This document shows positions 9,124 to 17,989 of a DNA stretch of 64,000 nucleotides, one piece after another. Made by a program: the position numbers and the translations under genes. The notes below the pieces were generated by a model. That model was not told the DNA's origin, did no database searches, and worked only from the letters and a program-made list of their open reading frames with translations. This DNA is from Cylindrospermum sp. FACHB-282. Lineage in GTDB: Bacteria > Cyanobacteriota > Cyanobacteriia > Cyanobacteriales > Nostocaceae. Position 1 is the stretch's first letter; every line of letters starts with the position of its first letter. The stretch spans positions 100,152 through 164,151 of the forward strand of contig NZ_JACJRJ010000006.1 of the NCBI RefSeq assembly GCF_014697195.1. Direction: 5' to 3'.

Positions 9124-9846
9124 TCATCTGCTGATTCTTGCCCACTTGGTTACTTTCCAAATAGTAAAAAATAAAGTCCCAGAAAGCAAAGCTCCGAGAT
9201 TCCATTTCACAGAATTCTTCAGCAAGTTCAGCCTCTGAGAAGACTGAGTGGCTTTTGCTTGAGTTGTAATTTGAGTCTTGGCTTTGGAAACTTCTGACAA
9301 GACTTGAGATTTTAATTCTTCAGGATTTTTACCTTCAATGCCTCGACCTTGGCTCTTCAAAAAACCATCTATTTGTTCTGGTGTAGCCGCGTTTAATTGC
9401 TTCTCTACTTGTTCAGCCTGAGATATTTGTTGCTGCGATGCAGTAGTAATTTGAGCCGCAGCTTGTTTATTGAGCCGCACAGTGTTACCGATTCCCAATG
9501 GAATTAGTAAGAAAAATAATAGTGCAAACAATAAAGTTAGCCAAGATAAGACCTTGACAAATAAAATTTCCCATTTAGATCGCCCATGCAACTCTCCATA
9601 AAACACCAGCGCTAGCCCAATTAAGGGTACTGGTACTCGTTCAACTAGTGCCCCAAAGGTTTGAAATTCCCAAACAGGGTTCATAAAGTTTGGCGGGACA
9701 AACATCTCAATGATGTCGAAAAGTGCTAATAGTAACAGACCATAGCCCAGCACTCGCAACAAAGTCATTGAGCTTAATTGGCTGAAGGCGAAGTCTTGTA
9801 GCTCTTGTACTACAGGAATTAATTTATCGTTATTTGATTTAGTCAT
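9124..9846 (-). CDS. HpsJ-like membrane protein (exosortase-associated)
   Basis: 240 residues. HpsJ-like proteins accompany hormogonium polysaccharide and cyanoexosortase loci; their role is not biochemically defined. An N-terminal segment with LRVLGYGLLLLALFDIIEM is the first of about three helices (residues 30-47, 70-88, 95-120). Next comes a long polar, Gln/Ala/Lys-rich helical region predicted as coiled coil (about 125-210, periplasmic or cytosolic), and a last hydrophobic segment (about 212-232). ATG at 9846. The context fits: PEP-CTERM genes 1-2 kb upstream on the same strand. Family assignment from the N-terminal signature by memory, so moderate. Confidence 0.7.
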   Translation of the reverse strand: MTKSNNDKLIPVVQELQDFAFSQLSSMTLLRVLGYGLLLLALFDIIEMFVPPNFMNPVWEFQTFGALVERVPVPLIGLALVFYGELHGRSKWEILFVKVLSWLTLLFALLFFLLIPLGIGNTVRLNKQAAAQITTASQQQISQAEQVEKQLNAATPEQIDGFLKSQGRGIEGKNPEELKSQVLSEVSKAKTQITTQAKATQSSQRLNLLKNSVKWNLGALLSGTLFFTIWKVTKWARISR

Positions 9847-9970
9847 GTTGTTAGCAAAATAGAAAACAAAGACAAGAATTAAAGTTTGCCTTAAACAGAG
9901 TTACTGTTCTTACGAAGAGCAATAAATATTCTCCGGTAGCTTGTAGTTATGCAAATTACCAAATATAGTT

Positions 9971-10201
9971 TTACACAAAGTCTGAATCTTCAGTTGCTAC
10001 AGTCCTAAAATCTCCCTTGAACTGGGAGACTGTAGAGGGGTGGGGTAGATGGGTAGTCTTGAAAATATTGGCTTTACCCCTAATCTCTTCTGGTTTTGGT
10101 TTGTCTATCGGTTTCGCCAGCAATACTCTTACTAAGACCAAGAGGGTACTAACCAAGGTTACAAATAAAAACAGAAACCGTAGTTGTTTCCACTGTCTCA
10201 T
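9971..10201 (-). CDS. Short protein resembling the N-terminus of exosortase-associated proteins
   Basis: 76 residues from ATG 10201 (MRQWKQLRFLFLFVTL). A basic start and one membrane helix (about 8-28) are followed by a Lys/Pro-rich stretch (LLAKPIDKPKPEE) and a polar tail. Cyanoexosortase A-associated proteins begin this way but are about 200 residues long, so this may be a truncated stub. It lies 124 bases upstream of the hpsJ-like gene on the same strand. It could also be an unrelated small membrane protein. Confidence 0.45.
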   Translation of the reverse strand: MRQWKQLRFLFLFVTLVSTLLVLVRVLLAKPIDKPKPEEIRGKANIFKTTHLPHPSTVSQFKGDFRTVATEDSDFV

Positions 10202-10773
10202 CGCCTTGATGACTCCACATACGCATGACTTTGTTATTCATGTTACTAAGGTGAGCAACAATAGAATAATTACAACAAGATTACCGTAATTATACCAAAT
10301 AAGCCAGAGCTTTCTTCAACACAAAAATCGGGTGTTGAATTGTCAATTTTTACACACTCAACACCCATGATTTTTACAATTAATTACTGATTGTACCTTG
10401 CTGGTGTTCGCTCTCAAACTGAGAAAATGACAACTCACATCTTGCACCAATTGCCAAAAGCCGTGAACTAAAGTTCCGGCTAAAAGCAAAAACCAGTTAA
10501 AACTGGTTAAGACTTGAGCTTAGTTAGCTGTCTTCTAACTTCAGTTTTCAGCCCTAAATTTATTGAAGGGCTAATTGAGAATGATGCAAGATAATAAGCT
10601 GTTCCACATTTAACTTGTATATTCTGAGCAGCCGGGACGCCTACCCTACAAGAGATGTATAATTTCACATTATGCAAACTAGATGTGGTTTAGCTGCTCC
10701 TGAGATTTTGTTGATAGACAACTTGGCTCAAATTATATCAGCGTGAAAAATGAGCGTGCCCCAAGTGATTAGC
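10202..10773. other. Intergenic region dominated by a palindromic repeat
   Basis: 570 bases between the stub gene and the first PEP-CTERM gene. The left part includes a hairpin-like A/T stretch (10316-10380, with ACACCC and GGGTGT arms) and the right part the four-hairpin element listed separately. The rest shows no gene on either strand. Confidence 0.5.
10439..10592. repeat. Palindromic multi-hairpin repeat, copy 1
   Basis: 154 bp bounded by ATCTTGCA (10439-10446) and TGCAAGAT (10585-10592). Inside are successive hairpins: AGCCgtGAACTaaAGTTCcGGCT (imperfect; not longer than the region 10459-10481), ACCAGTT/AACTGGT (10492-10507), and AGCCCT/AGGGCT (10550-10571). The segment 10441-10510 is repeated in inverted orientation at 18755-18825. 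No protein is encoded. Confidence 0.75.
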
Positions 10774-11448
10774 CTATGCTTTGGCGGTATCTTTTTGTGC
10801 TAATGCCCGTTTGCGGCGCAAAATGACACCAAAACCAGCAGCTGTCAATGAACCCAACATAGTTAAAGGTTCGGGAACTTCTGGAGGATAGTCAGGATTA
10901 CCGGCTGAATTAACATCGCCAATGATTAGATTTGAACTGACTGAGTAATCACGGGCATTGAACACACCAAATCCTATCGTGTATGTTCCACCTTGTTGGA
11001 AGGTGTAGGAAGTTTGAGATGTAGTTTGTCCATAATTACCAACTTGGGCTACATCAGCCAGCTGATAGGCTGAAGATGCTATGGAGTAAAATGAGAAGTC
11101 GTTATAGGGTAAGTAATCGCTCGTCTGGAATTTCCAATTGAAGGTCAAAACGTCATTAGCTTGCACTGTAATGGTGTTTTTAATTGCAGAGCCATTGGTA
11201 GGGTTTGTATTAAGTGTATTCAAAGTACCAGAACCTAATCCTAAAAATGACTCAACAACATTTTGTGATGTACCATTATCAGTGTATAGTACCGCTCCGT
11301 TAGTAGTCAGGTACACGTTGCCAGTTGTTTGCCATCCAGTAAAGTTGTCTAAATTGATAACTGCTGCTTGAGATGGACTAGGAGCAAACAGGAATGTTGC
11401 GCCGATACCAGCAAGCAATAAATTTTTTGTTAAGGTAAGTTCAGTCAT
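10774..11448 (-). CDS. PEP-CTERM sorting domain protein, copy 1
   Basis: 224 residues. Substrates of exosortases carry a Pro-Glu-Pro motif, a membrane helix and a basic tail, and are cut and retained in the envelope or exported. Here a signal peptide (1-28, ending SQA) leads to a Ser/Thr/Asn-rich beta domain, and the sorting tail starts at residue 191: VPEP, a helix, then RRKR and a further ten residues. The start has GGAGG eight bases upstream. It is nearly identical in the first 30 residues to the protein encoded at 11621-12238 and is its tandem duplicate; this copy has an extra Gly/Asn/Pro insert before the PEP motif. The function of the mature domain is unknown. Confidence 0.9.
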   Translation of the reverse strand: MTELTLTKNLLLAGIGATFLFAPSPSQAAVINLDNFTGWQTTGNVYLTTNGAVLYTDNGTSQNVVESFLGLGSGTLNTLNTNPTNGSAIKNTITVQANDVLTFNWKFQTSDYLPYNDFSFYSIASSAYQLADVAQVGNYGQTTSQTSYTFQQGGTYTIGFGVFNARDYSVSSNLIIGDVNSAGNPDYPPEVPEPLTMLGSLTAAGFGVILRRKRALAQKDTAKA

Positions 11449-11541
11449 TACAGTAATTCCTCCAAAAAAAGTTAGATTGTGATCAGGATGTTAGGGTCTA
11501 ACACCCCTACCCTAGGGAAACGTCTATGGCGTACTTCTATA
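11449..11541 (-). repeat. Upstream region of PEP-CTERM copy 1, duplicated at 12239-12332
   Basis: About 93 bp upstream of each PEP-CTERM start are nearly identical, including GGAGGAATTACTG before the ATG and a GTTAGGGTCTA tract. The duplication therefore copied leader and probable promoter along with the gene. Confidence 0.85.
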
Positions 11542-11620
11542 CTTAGCTTGTGTTACCCTAGGGGGTCTTGCTACAGTCGGGGTTTAAATCCCCTTATGTA
11601 ACAATTTTCAATACTTGTTC

Positions 11621-12238
11621 TTATGGGATTGTACGTTTGCGGCGCAAAACGACACCAAAACCAGCAGCTGTCAATGAACCCAAGATAGTTAAAGGTTCGG
11701 GAACTTCGTCAATGATTAGTTTTGAGCCGTAGACGGAATCAATGCTATTGAACACACCAAATCCTATCGTGTATGTTCCACCTTGTTGGAAGGTGTAGGA
11801 AATTTGAGATGTAATGTTTCCATAACTACCAACTTTGGCTATATCAGCCAGCTGATAGGCTGAAGATCCTATGGAGTAAAATGAGAAGTCGTTAAAGGGT
11901 AAGTAATCATTCGCCTGGAATTTCCAATAGAAGGTCAAAACGTCATTATCTTGCACTGTAATGGTGTTTTTAATTGCAGAGCCATTGGTAGGTGTGGTAT
12001 TAAGTGTATTCAAAGTACCAGAATCTAATCCTAAAAATGACTCAACAGCATTTTGTGATGTACCATCCTCGCTGTTTAGTGACACTCGGTTAGTAGTCAG
12101 ATTAACGTTGCCAATTGTTTGCCATCCAGTAAAGTTGTCTAATTTGATAACTGCTGCTTGAGATGGACTAGGAGCAAACAGGAATGTTGCGCCGATACCA
12201 GCAAGCAATAAATTCTTTGTTAAGGTAAGTTCAGTCAT
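11621..12238 (-). CDS. PEP-CTERM sorting domain protein, copy 2
   Basis: 205 residues, a paralogue of the copy at 10774-11448 with the same signal peptide (MTELTLTKNLLLAGIGATF start) and the same beta-rich body, including the aromatic motif DFSFYSI. The sorting tail begins at residue 179 (VPEP) and ends RRKRTIP. It lacks the insert present before the PEP motif in copy 1 and differs mostly in surface residues, which suggests divergence after duplication. Start codon and GGAGG ribosome site are preserved. Likely processed by the exosortase encoded at 28303-29196 or by one elsewhere. Confidence 0.9.
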   Translation of the reverse strand: MTELTLTKNLLLAGIGATFLFAPSPSQAAVIKLDNFTGWQTIGNVNLTTNRVSLNSEDGTSQNAVESFLGLDSGTLNTLNTTPTNGSAIKNTITVQDNDVLTFYWKFQANDYLPFNDFSFYSIGSSAYQLADIAKVGSYGNITSQISYTFQQGGTYTIGFGVFNSIDSVYGSKLIIDEVPEPLTILGSLTAAGFGVVLRRKRTIP

Positions 12239-12773
12239 TGCAGTAATTCCTCCAAAAAAAAGTTGGATTTTGATCAGGATGTTAGGGTCTATACCCCTAC
12301 CCTACGGGAACGTCAAGGGCGTACTTCTATATGGGATGTTGGTTAGAATTACTGGAGCAGTTGTGCAAGCAACTGAAAGCTACAACTTATATTTGATATA
12401 GAAGATTTGATATCCAAAAGCACTCAGCAAAATGAGTAGGTTTGGATAAAGCGTATGTATGTAGCTTAAAGTAGCTGATCAATGATACACAAGCAGTATT
12501 ATTACGAATTTAGGGTGTATAATCAATGGTTGTGACTTGACTTTATGGAAACTTTAGGTTGATAAATTACAATAAAGGTTAATTTTTTTAAGATTAAGCT
12601 ATATTCCATAAGGATTAGCAGCAGCCAATAAAGCTTTAATGGTGTATAAAATTTCTATGAACTGACTGTTAATCTCAATGAGTATACTTGCGTGGAGTTT
12701 CAGCAAAATTACTGTGAATTGTTATAAATAAGTTATAAAGGCGTATATGTACGTAAGTAAGCGCATTTCCTAT
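12239..12773. other. Long upstream region of the PEP-CTERM pair
   Basis: The first 93 bases copy the leader of PEP-CTERM gene 1. The remainder is AT-rich, with no frame above 60 codons that looks coding, and no clear operator. It should hold the promoter for the leftward PEP-CTERM genes. Confidence 0.5.
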
Positions 12774-13035
12774 CTAAAATTTGGATAGGAAAATATCTGG
12801 GTGGTTATGATAGGCGAAGGGTGCAAGTTTACTGACGTCATCAGCACTCATGCGGTTGGGGTTATGGGTGAAAAGCCTTAGCTGTTGCGCTAGATGACGT
12901 TCGTCGAGTCCTCTGGTTTTCAACTGTTTGAAAAAGGCGCGTGCTACATCGTCTCGTTATTCATTCTGATAGCGCAGCGTGACGTAATACCATTTCACAA
13001 AAGCCCGATACAAATCATCCGTTTTTAATTCTTTC
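12774..13035 (-). pseudogene. Degraded gene with an internal stop codon
   Basis: One minus-strand frame reads as a credible soluble protein from about 13035 to a stop at 12774-12776, interrupted by one TAA. Before it: KELKTDDLYRAFVKWYYVTL and RYQNE; after it: RDDVARAFFKQLKTRG, then LDERHLAQQLRLF, a Asn/Pro stretch, and APFAYHNHPDIF. The residue mix (charged helices, conserved-looking aromatic ends) is unlike random frames here. No start codon is visible, so the 5' end is also lost. Family unknown. Confidence 0.5.
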
Positions 13036-13145
13036 CCCCTGCAAGAAAGCCCCCTACCTCCCTGCACCCCTGCCTCCCAATTAATCACATTTAAAAATAA
13101 AATTGCTTTTATTTTGAGAAGAGTTATTGCCAAGAAGTATGAGTT

Positions 13146-13328
13146 TTAATCAAGCTTTTTTTTGAGATTGTCTTTCACGTCTTCAACAGCGTGGCGGACT
13201 TCGCTTTCGGCTTGCTTTGATTTGCCTTCAGCTTTATCTTTTGGATCTCCAGTAACATTGCCTATTGCTTCTTGGGCTTTGCCTTCAATATTTTTAGCTG
13301 TGGCTTTTGTCCGTTCTTCTAAGCTCAT
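13146..13328 (-). CDS. CsbD family stress-response protein
   Basis: 60 residues, the usual length of CsbD-like proteins, which are small, highly charged, and induced by general stress in many bacteria; the molecular role is unknown. The sequence starts MSLEERTKATAKNIEGKAQE, then holds the family's GNVTGDPKDKAEGKSKQAE core, and ends in a Lys-rich tail (LKKKLD). A ribosome site AGGAG lies before ATG 13328. Monocistronic. Confidence 0.92.
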   Translation of the reverse strand: MSLEERTKATAKNIEGKAQEAIGNVTGDPKDKAEGKSKQAESEVRHAVEDVKDNLKKKLD

Positions 13329-13668
13329 TTTGCTCTCCTACATTTTATAGTTTGAAGTAATTTGTTATCACTTTTACAAGTTAACTTAAGGTTTCTACTT
13401 AAGCCTTCTGTCGTAGGGTATATTAGTTATCTATCCAAAAAGAGAGATAATAAGAGTCAGTGAATGTATGCTATTGTGGGGCTGAGTTGTAACTAGAGTT
13501 TTTGCCAAATTTAGATTTAGCCACCTAGATCATCAGTTATGAGGATGCTATCGAAGCAAGTTAGGTTGCTACCAAAATACTAATTGTTGGTTATTGAATT
13601 TTGAAAACGAAAAAAACCGGTGTCATAAAGAAACCGGTTTAATAAAGTTATAAAGATGATATTTTTAT
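13329..13668. other. Intergenic spacer
   Basis: Between CsbD and the four-repeat protein gene. Apart from the terminator at 13613-13640, no gene or known signal is seen; it must contain the leftward csbD promoter. Confidence 0.5.
13613..13640 (-). terminator. Terminator of the four-repeat protein gene
   Basis: Read leftward, AAACCGGT pairs with ACCGGT and is followed by a T run (complement of the A run at 13611-13616). It lies 29 bases beyond the stop codon. Confidence 0.75.
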
Positions 13669-14067
13669 CTAATCTAAAAAACCCATGAGAATTTCAGAAT
13701 CATCAATATCATTGGATGCCATTGGACGTTTTCCAAAGGACGAATAGTTTTCAGAAACTACCAATGAACTTGAACCAATTGGACGAATACCAGATAAGTT
13801 AATACTGCTAACTATTTCAAATGTATGGGCACCAATTGGACGAATCCCCATTGAGTTATAGGTTTGAACTATTTGCAAGGTACTGGTGCTAATGGGACGT
13901 AACCCAGCAGCTGAAAATGTTTCAGCAATCTTTAAGCCGCTGTTGTCAATGGAACTAACTCCAGCAACGGCAAGTGTCCCTTGAGCATCCGGCACTGGCT
14001 GTTCAGTACTTGGCTCTACTTTATCTGAATTAAAATTCTGATCTTGGTAATTTGTATCTTCCACCAT
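13669..14067 (-). CDS. Protein of four 19-residue GxRPI repeats, unknown function
   Basis: 132 residues. After an acidic leader (about 1-42) the chain contains four consecutive near-19-residue repeats with the pattern L-x-I-V-x-x-[YF]-x-x-x-G-[IL]-R-P-I: LKIAETFSAAGLRPISTST, LQIVQTYNSMGIRPIGAHT, FEIVSSINLSGIRPIGSSS, and LVVSENYSSFGKRPMASND. An acidic tail (DIDDSEILMGFLD) follows. No signal peptide, cysteine or membrane segment. Each repeat could form a strand-turn unit. Upstream is a long non-coding stretch and downstream a terminator, so it is a single-gene unit. I know no named family for it; a peptide-precursor role is conceivable but unsupported. Confidence 0.8.
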   Translation of the reverse strand: MVEDTNYQDQNFNSDKVEPSTEQPVPDAQGTLAVAGVSSIDNSGLKIAETFSAAGLRPISTSTLQIVQTYNSMGIRPIGAHTFEIVSSINLSGIRPIGSSSLVVSENYSSFGKRPMASNDIDDSEILMGFLD

Positions 14068-14384
14068 TGTTTCTCCCTTGGAATTGGCAAGTTTTTGCCG
14101 AAAACTAAATTGTTTTGCCAGTGCTGCTAATACTCATAACTCAACACCTCTGGCTTGTTAACTGAATTTTACAATAATTAAGTAAAGATAAACTTTTTTC
14201 CTATAATACTAAGAGTTTAACCTTAAAAAACTACCTGTACCTATAAGTATTCTCAATACTGACATATAAGTAGAATTAAATCTTTTTGTAAAAAATTATT
14301 ACTATTTATGAGTTTGTCCAGGCTGGTGTAACGGTTGCCTGTTGGTATCGTTAGTATGGGATAGGGTATTTCCGCATAACTGTA
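14068..14384. other. Divergent upstream region of the repeat protein and uvrB
   Basis: 317 bases that must hold leftward and rightward promoters. AT-rich with no gene. Nothing matching a LexA or NtcA box was recognised with confidence. Confidence 0.45.
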
Positions 14385-16382
14385 ATGGCAGATTTTGGTC
14401 TTCAAGCTCCCTTTGCTCCGACTGGCGATCAACCACAAGCGATCGCACAACTCGTTACTAGCATCGAAGCAGGTAATCGTTACCAAACTTTACTGGGAGC
14501 TACGGGAACTGGTAAGACATTTTCAGTAGCAGCAGTAATTGAGAAAGTGGGGAAACCTACCTTGGTGCTGGCCCATAACAAAACCTTGGCGGCACAGCTT
14601 TGTAATGAGTTGCGGGAGTTCTTCCCCAAAAACGCCGTTGAGTATTTTGTCAGTTACTACGATTACTATCAGCCAGAAGCGTATATTCCAGTCACCGACA
14701 CGTATATTGAAAAAACGGCGGCGATTAATGATGAAATAGATATGTTGCGGCACTCAGCGACGCGATCGCTATTTGAACGCCGTGATGTCATTGTCGTAGC
14801 TTCCATTAGCTGCATTTACGGTTTGGGAATGCCCGCCGAATACCTGAAAGCAGCCATTCCCCTGCAAATAGGCATGGAAGTTAATCAACGTCAAATTTTG
14901 CGGGATTTGGCATCAGTGCAGTATAGCCGCAACGATATAGAAATGGGACGGGGAAAGTTTCGCGTCCGGGGTGATGTCTTAGAAATTGGCCCGGCTTATG
15001 AAGACCGAATTATTCGCGTTGAGTTTTTTGGCGATGAAATCGACGCAATTCGTTATATTGACCCGGTGACAGGTGAAATTCTCAAAAGTTTGGAAGCAGT
15101 GAATATCTACCCTGCACGTCACTTTGTCACCCCAGAAGAACGGTTAGAAGTCGCTTGTCAGGACATCGCCGCCGAATTAAAACAGCAAAAATTAGCATTA
15201 GAAGCAGATGGCAAATTATTAGAAGCGCAACGCATAGATCAGCGGACACGCTACGATTTGGAAATGTTGCGCGAAGTCGGTTATTGCAACGGCGTAGAAA
15301 ACTATTCTCGTCACTTAGCAGGAAGGCAAGCTGGAGAATCGCCAGAATGTTTAATTGATTATTTTCCTAAAGATTGGCTGTTAGTAATTGATGAATCTCA
15401 CGTTACCGTCCCGCAAATTCGTGGTATGTATAACGGTGACCAAGCCAGGAAAAAAGTTTTAATAGATCATGGTTTTCGCCTTCCCAGCGCCGCTGATAAC
15501 CGTCCTTTAAAAGCAGAGGAATTTTGGCAAAAAGCCAACCAGTGTATTTTTGTTTCTGCTACCCCAGGGAATTGGGAATTAGAAATTTCTGAAGGTCATA
15601 TTGTTGAGCAAGTGATTCGACCAACTGGAGTAATTGATCCAGAAATTAATGTCCGGCCGACAGAAGGACAAATTGATGATTTGTTAGGAGAAATTAAAGA
15701 TAGAGTTGACCTCCATGAACGGACGCTGATTACCACATTAACCAAGCGGATGGCGGAAGATTTGACCGCATATCTCCAAGATAAGGGAATTCGGGTAAGA
15801 TATTTGCATTCAGAAATTAATTCTATTGAGCGCATTGAGATTTTACAGAATTTGCGCGAAGGCACTTTTGATGTGTTGGTTGGGGTGAATTTGCTGCGGG
15901 AAGGTTTGGATTTACCGGAAGTTTCCCTTGTGGCAATTATGGATGCAGATAAAGAAGGTTTCTTGCGTGCAGAACGTTCTTTAATTCAAACTATTGGACG
16001 TGCGGCGCGTCATATCCGAGGAAAAGCAATCATGTATGCTGACAATTTAACAGGTAGCATGATTAAAGCTATTGATGAAACTGACAGACGGCGGGGAATT
16101 CAAATGGCGCACAACCGGATGCACGGAATTACACCGCAACCGATTATCAAAAAATCGAGTAATGCGATTTTGTCTTTTTTAGATGTATCTCGGCGGTTGA
16201 GCGCAACTGATTTGAAAATTGTTGATGAACATATAGATGAATTACCGTTAGAACAGATTCCGGCCTTGGTTTCGCAATTAGAAGCGCAGATGAAAGAGGC
16301 GGCGAAGAAGTTAGAATTTGAAGAAGCGGCAAAATTGCGCGATCGCATCAAGCATCTGCGAGATAAAATGTTAGGACGTTAA
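14385..16382 (+). CDS. uvrB: Excinuclease ABC subunit B
   Basis: 665 residues, full length. UvrB is the damage-verifying helicase of nucleotide excision repair: UvrA loads it, it opens DNA, and UvrC cuts. The chain shows the Q-tip region ([14 protein letters not shown]), Walker A GATGTGKT, the beta-hairpin signature [12 protein letters not shown], helicase motif II DESHVT, motif V/VI stretches ([18 protein letters not shown] and QTIGRAARH), and the C-terminal UVR domain (about 625-660) for UvrC contact. The stop is four bases from the next gene's start, so the Uma2 gene probably shares its transcript. Confidence 0.98.
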   Translation: MADFGLQAPFAPTGDQPQAIAQLVTSIEAGNRYQTLLGATGTGKTFSVAAVIEKVGKPTLVLAHNKTLAAQLCNELREFFPKNAVEYFVSYYDYYQPEAYIPVTDTYIEKTAAINDEIDMLRHSATRSLFERRDVIVVASISCIYGLGMPAEYLKAAIPLQIGMEVNQRQILRDLASVQYSRNDIEMGRGKFRVRGDVLEIGPAYEDRIIRVEFFGDEIDAIRYIDPVTGEILKSLEAVNIYPARHFVTPEERLEVACQDIAAELKQQKLALEADGKLLEAQRIDQRTRYDLEMLREVGYCNGVENYSRHLAGRQAGESPECLIDYFPKDWLLVIDESHVTVPQIRGMYNGDQARKKVLIDHGFRLPSAADNRPLKAEEFWQKANQCIFVSATPGNWELEISEGHIVEQVIRPTGVIDPEINVRPTEGQIDDLLGEIKDRVDLHERTLITTLTKRMAEDLTAYLQDKGIRVRYLHSEINSIERIEILQNLREGTFDVLVGVNLLREGLDLPEVSLVAIMDADKEGFLRAERSLIQTIGRAARHIRGKAIMYADNLTGSMIKAIDETDRRRGIQMAHNRMHGITPQPIIKKSSNAILSFLDVSRRLSATDLKIVDEHIDELPLEQIPALVSQLEAQMKEAAKKLEFEEAAKLRDRIKHLRDKMLGR

Positions 16383-16386
16383 CGTT

Positions 16387-16947
16387 ATGCTGGCAAATAT
16401 TCGCCTAATTAGCACTCAAGAATATCACCGCATGGCGGAAACGGGAATTTTTCACCCAGAAGAACGCTTAGAATTAATTGCGGGACAAATCATCAAAATG
16501 TCACCCAAAGGAACTGCTCACGAATCAGCAATTACCCGCACAGAAAGATTATTACGTCAGCGCTTGGGTGACAAAGTTTTATTAAGAATTCAAGCACCAA
16601 TACAACTTGATGATTATTCGGAACCAGAACCGGATATTTCAGTAGTGAAGCCTAATCCCTTAGATTATGATGATCATCATCCTGATGCTTCCGAAGTATT
16701 CTTAGTTATTGAAATAGCTGATTCCAGTCTTAAGTATGATCGGGAAGTGAAAACTTTAGCCTACGCTCAATCAGGTATTATTGATTACTGGATTTTGGAT
16801 ATCAATAACCGCAAATTATATATGTACCGTCTCCCCAGTCCAGACGGCTATCACAGTGAAACCATCCTCGCAGAAGATGTGACAATTTCCCCTTTAGCCT
16901 TCCCCGATTGTACTATATTGATTCGGGAGTTATTGCGAAAGGTTTAG
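16387..16947 (+). CDS. Uma2 family putative restriction endonuclease (DUF820)
   Basis: 186 residues. Uma2/DUF820 proteins are PD-(D/E)XK-fold proteins massively expanded in cyanobacteria; nuclease activity is inferred from the fold only. The expected pattern is present: a short helical start with EYHRMAETGIF, ERLELIAGQI with the first acidic residue, PEPDISVV, the core VIEIADSSLKYDREVKTLAYAQ with acidic and Lys residues, and YWILDINNRKLYMY. The gene is four bases downstream of uvrB. Such genes move between hosts and lineages, so the operon position may be incidental. Confidence 0.9.
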   Translation: MLANIRLISTQEYHRMAETGIFHPEERLELIAGQIIKMSPKGTAHESAITRTERLLRQRLGDKVLLRIQAPIQLDDYSEPEPDISVVKPNPLDYDDHHPDASEVFLVIEIADSSLKYDREVKTLAYAQSGIIDYWILDINNRKLYMYRLPSPDGYHSETILAEDVTISPLAFPDCTILIRELLRKV

Positions 16948-16990
16948 GAGGTTATTGTATTCAGTAACTCAGAGATAAAATGCTGAGACG

Positions 16991-17482
16991 TTAGTGCTTC
17001 GACTGCTTAATAATTGGTTTCAGGAATTCATTTTTTTCTTTATCTGTAATATAACCTCCATCGACAGCTTTACTTCCAATTTTGCAGACAAAATCTTCTA
17101 AGACTTTTAAGACCTCATTCTTTTCCAATTTAAAGTTATTTTTTTGAGATGACTGTCCATATTTTTTCCAAATACAATTGATTTGTCTATTTACAGGCTC
17201 AAAATAGATAATCATGCAACTTTCAGGAAAGCTTAACTCAATTTTTTTATCTTTCAAAAGTTGAGAGATTTTTTCTGGTAGTTCATCCAAAATCAGTGCA
17301 ATATCCGGATCTAAAAATAACTTTTCATCTTTGTAGCCAATTTTTAGTAAAACTTTACAGTTGTTTTCAAAACAAAAGCGTCTTAGTCCCATTTCTAAAT
17401 GAGAAAGTTCTCCTAATGGATCTTCAGGAGGAAGAAACCAGTCTTTCTGACAAGGTTCTGCAAATTGAAGAGAAAAGATCAC
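16991..17482 (-). CDS. Probable immunity-type protein next to an orphan toxin domain
   Basis: 163 residues from a GTG start at 17482, with a Phe/Glu/Lys-rich sequence (KIGYKDEKLFLDPDIALILD, then ELPEKISQLLKDKKIELSFP). No membrane segment. It starts 22 bases after the toxin-like gene on the same strand, the usual toxin-immunity order. I do not recognise the family; the immunity role is inferred from position, size and acidic composition. Stop is followed by a spacer before the convergent Uma2 gene. Confidence 0.6.
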   Translation of the reverse strand: MIFSLQFAEPCQKDWFLPPEDPLGELSHLEMGLRRFCFENNCKVLLKIGYKDEKLFLDPDIALILDELPEKISQLLKDKKIELSFPESCMIIYFEPVNRQINCIWKKYGQSSQKNNFKLEKNEVLKVLEDFVCKIGSKAVDGGYITDKEKNEFLKPIIKQSKH

Positions 17483-17504
17483 TTGTACTTCTCCTTGATG
17501 ATTT

Positions 17505-17960
17505 TTACAGTGTAAAGCTATCTAGAACAGGATATGAAGAGTTGAGCGTTCCATCATTGTTTCTTTCAACAAATGCACGAGTTACATTTTCAGTTATAGT
17601 CCCATCATGGTAATAAACTCTACCAATAGGACGTTTAAAATCTATAATGTATCTACCTGGATGCTTAGGTGTTGACTGCTCTGCCTTTACCCAGTCTTTA
17701 GCATTTAACCACTGTCCTTGGTAATTGCTAGTACTACTGGCTATTCTTCCCATTAATTGTGCTGGGTTCAATTTGGGGCCATGATGACGCTCAATATGAT
17801 CATAGGCTTTGGTTGATCTAGGTTTGTCCCATTGAGGTTCTGCTCCCTTTCCTATCCACTCACACCCACTTCCTACTTTTATATTAGGATCTTTTATTTT
17901 CTGTTGCACAACTTCAACAAGTGGGGAATTTTCTTGAGAAGCTGCTTCATTTTGCTCCAA
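17505..17960 (-). CDS. Orphan C-terminal toxin-like domain (candidate RNase)
   Basis: 151 residues beginning at a TTG; no ATG precedes it and a stop codon sits eight codons upstream, so this is a domain without its own start, as in orphan polymorphic-toxin modules. The core has a histidine motif KAYDHIERHHGPKL, then LMGRIASSTSNYQGQWL, NAKDWVKAE, GRYIIDF, and GRVYYHDGTITENVTRAF. The spacing of basic, aromatic and Ser/Thr residues is like RNase toxins of CdiA/WapA C-termini (RNase A-like or BECR fold), but no family match was certain. A possible immunity gene follows at 22 bases. Function inferred only. Confidence 0.55.
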   Translation of the reverse strand: MEQNEAASQENSPLVEVVQQKIKDPNIKVGSGCEWIGKGAEPQWDKPRSTKAYDHIERHHGPKLNPAQLMGRIASSTSNYQGQWLNAKDWVKAEQSTPKHPGRYIIDFKRPIGRVYYHDGTITENVTRAFVERNNDGTLNSSYPVLDSFTL

Positions 17961-17989
17961 AACCCTTGATTCCCTTACTATTCAGCCAA

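Noticed and set aside
10017..10289. Open frame of 90 codons opposite the exosortase-type stub
   Set aside because: Antisense to a more plausible frame with a signal-anchor; composition is non-coding in character.
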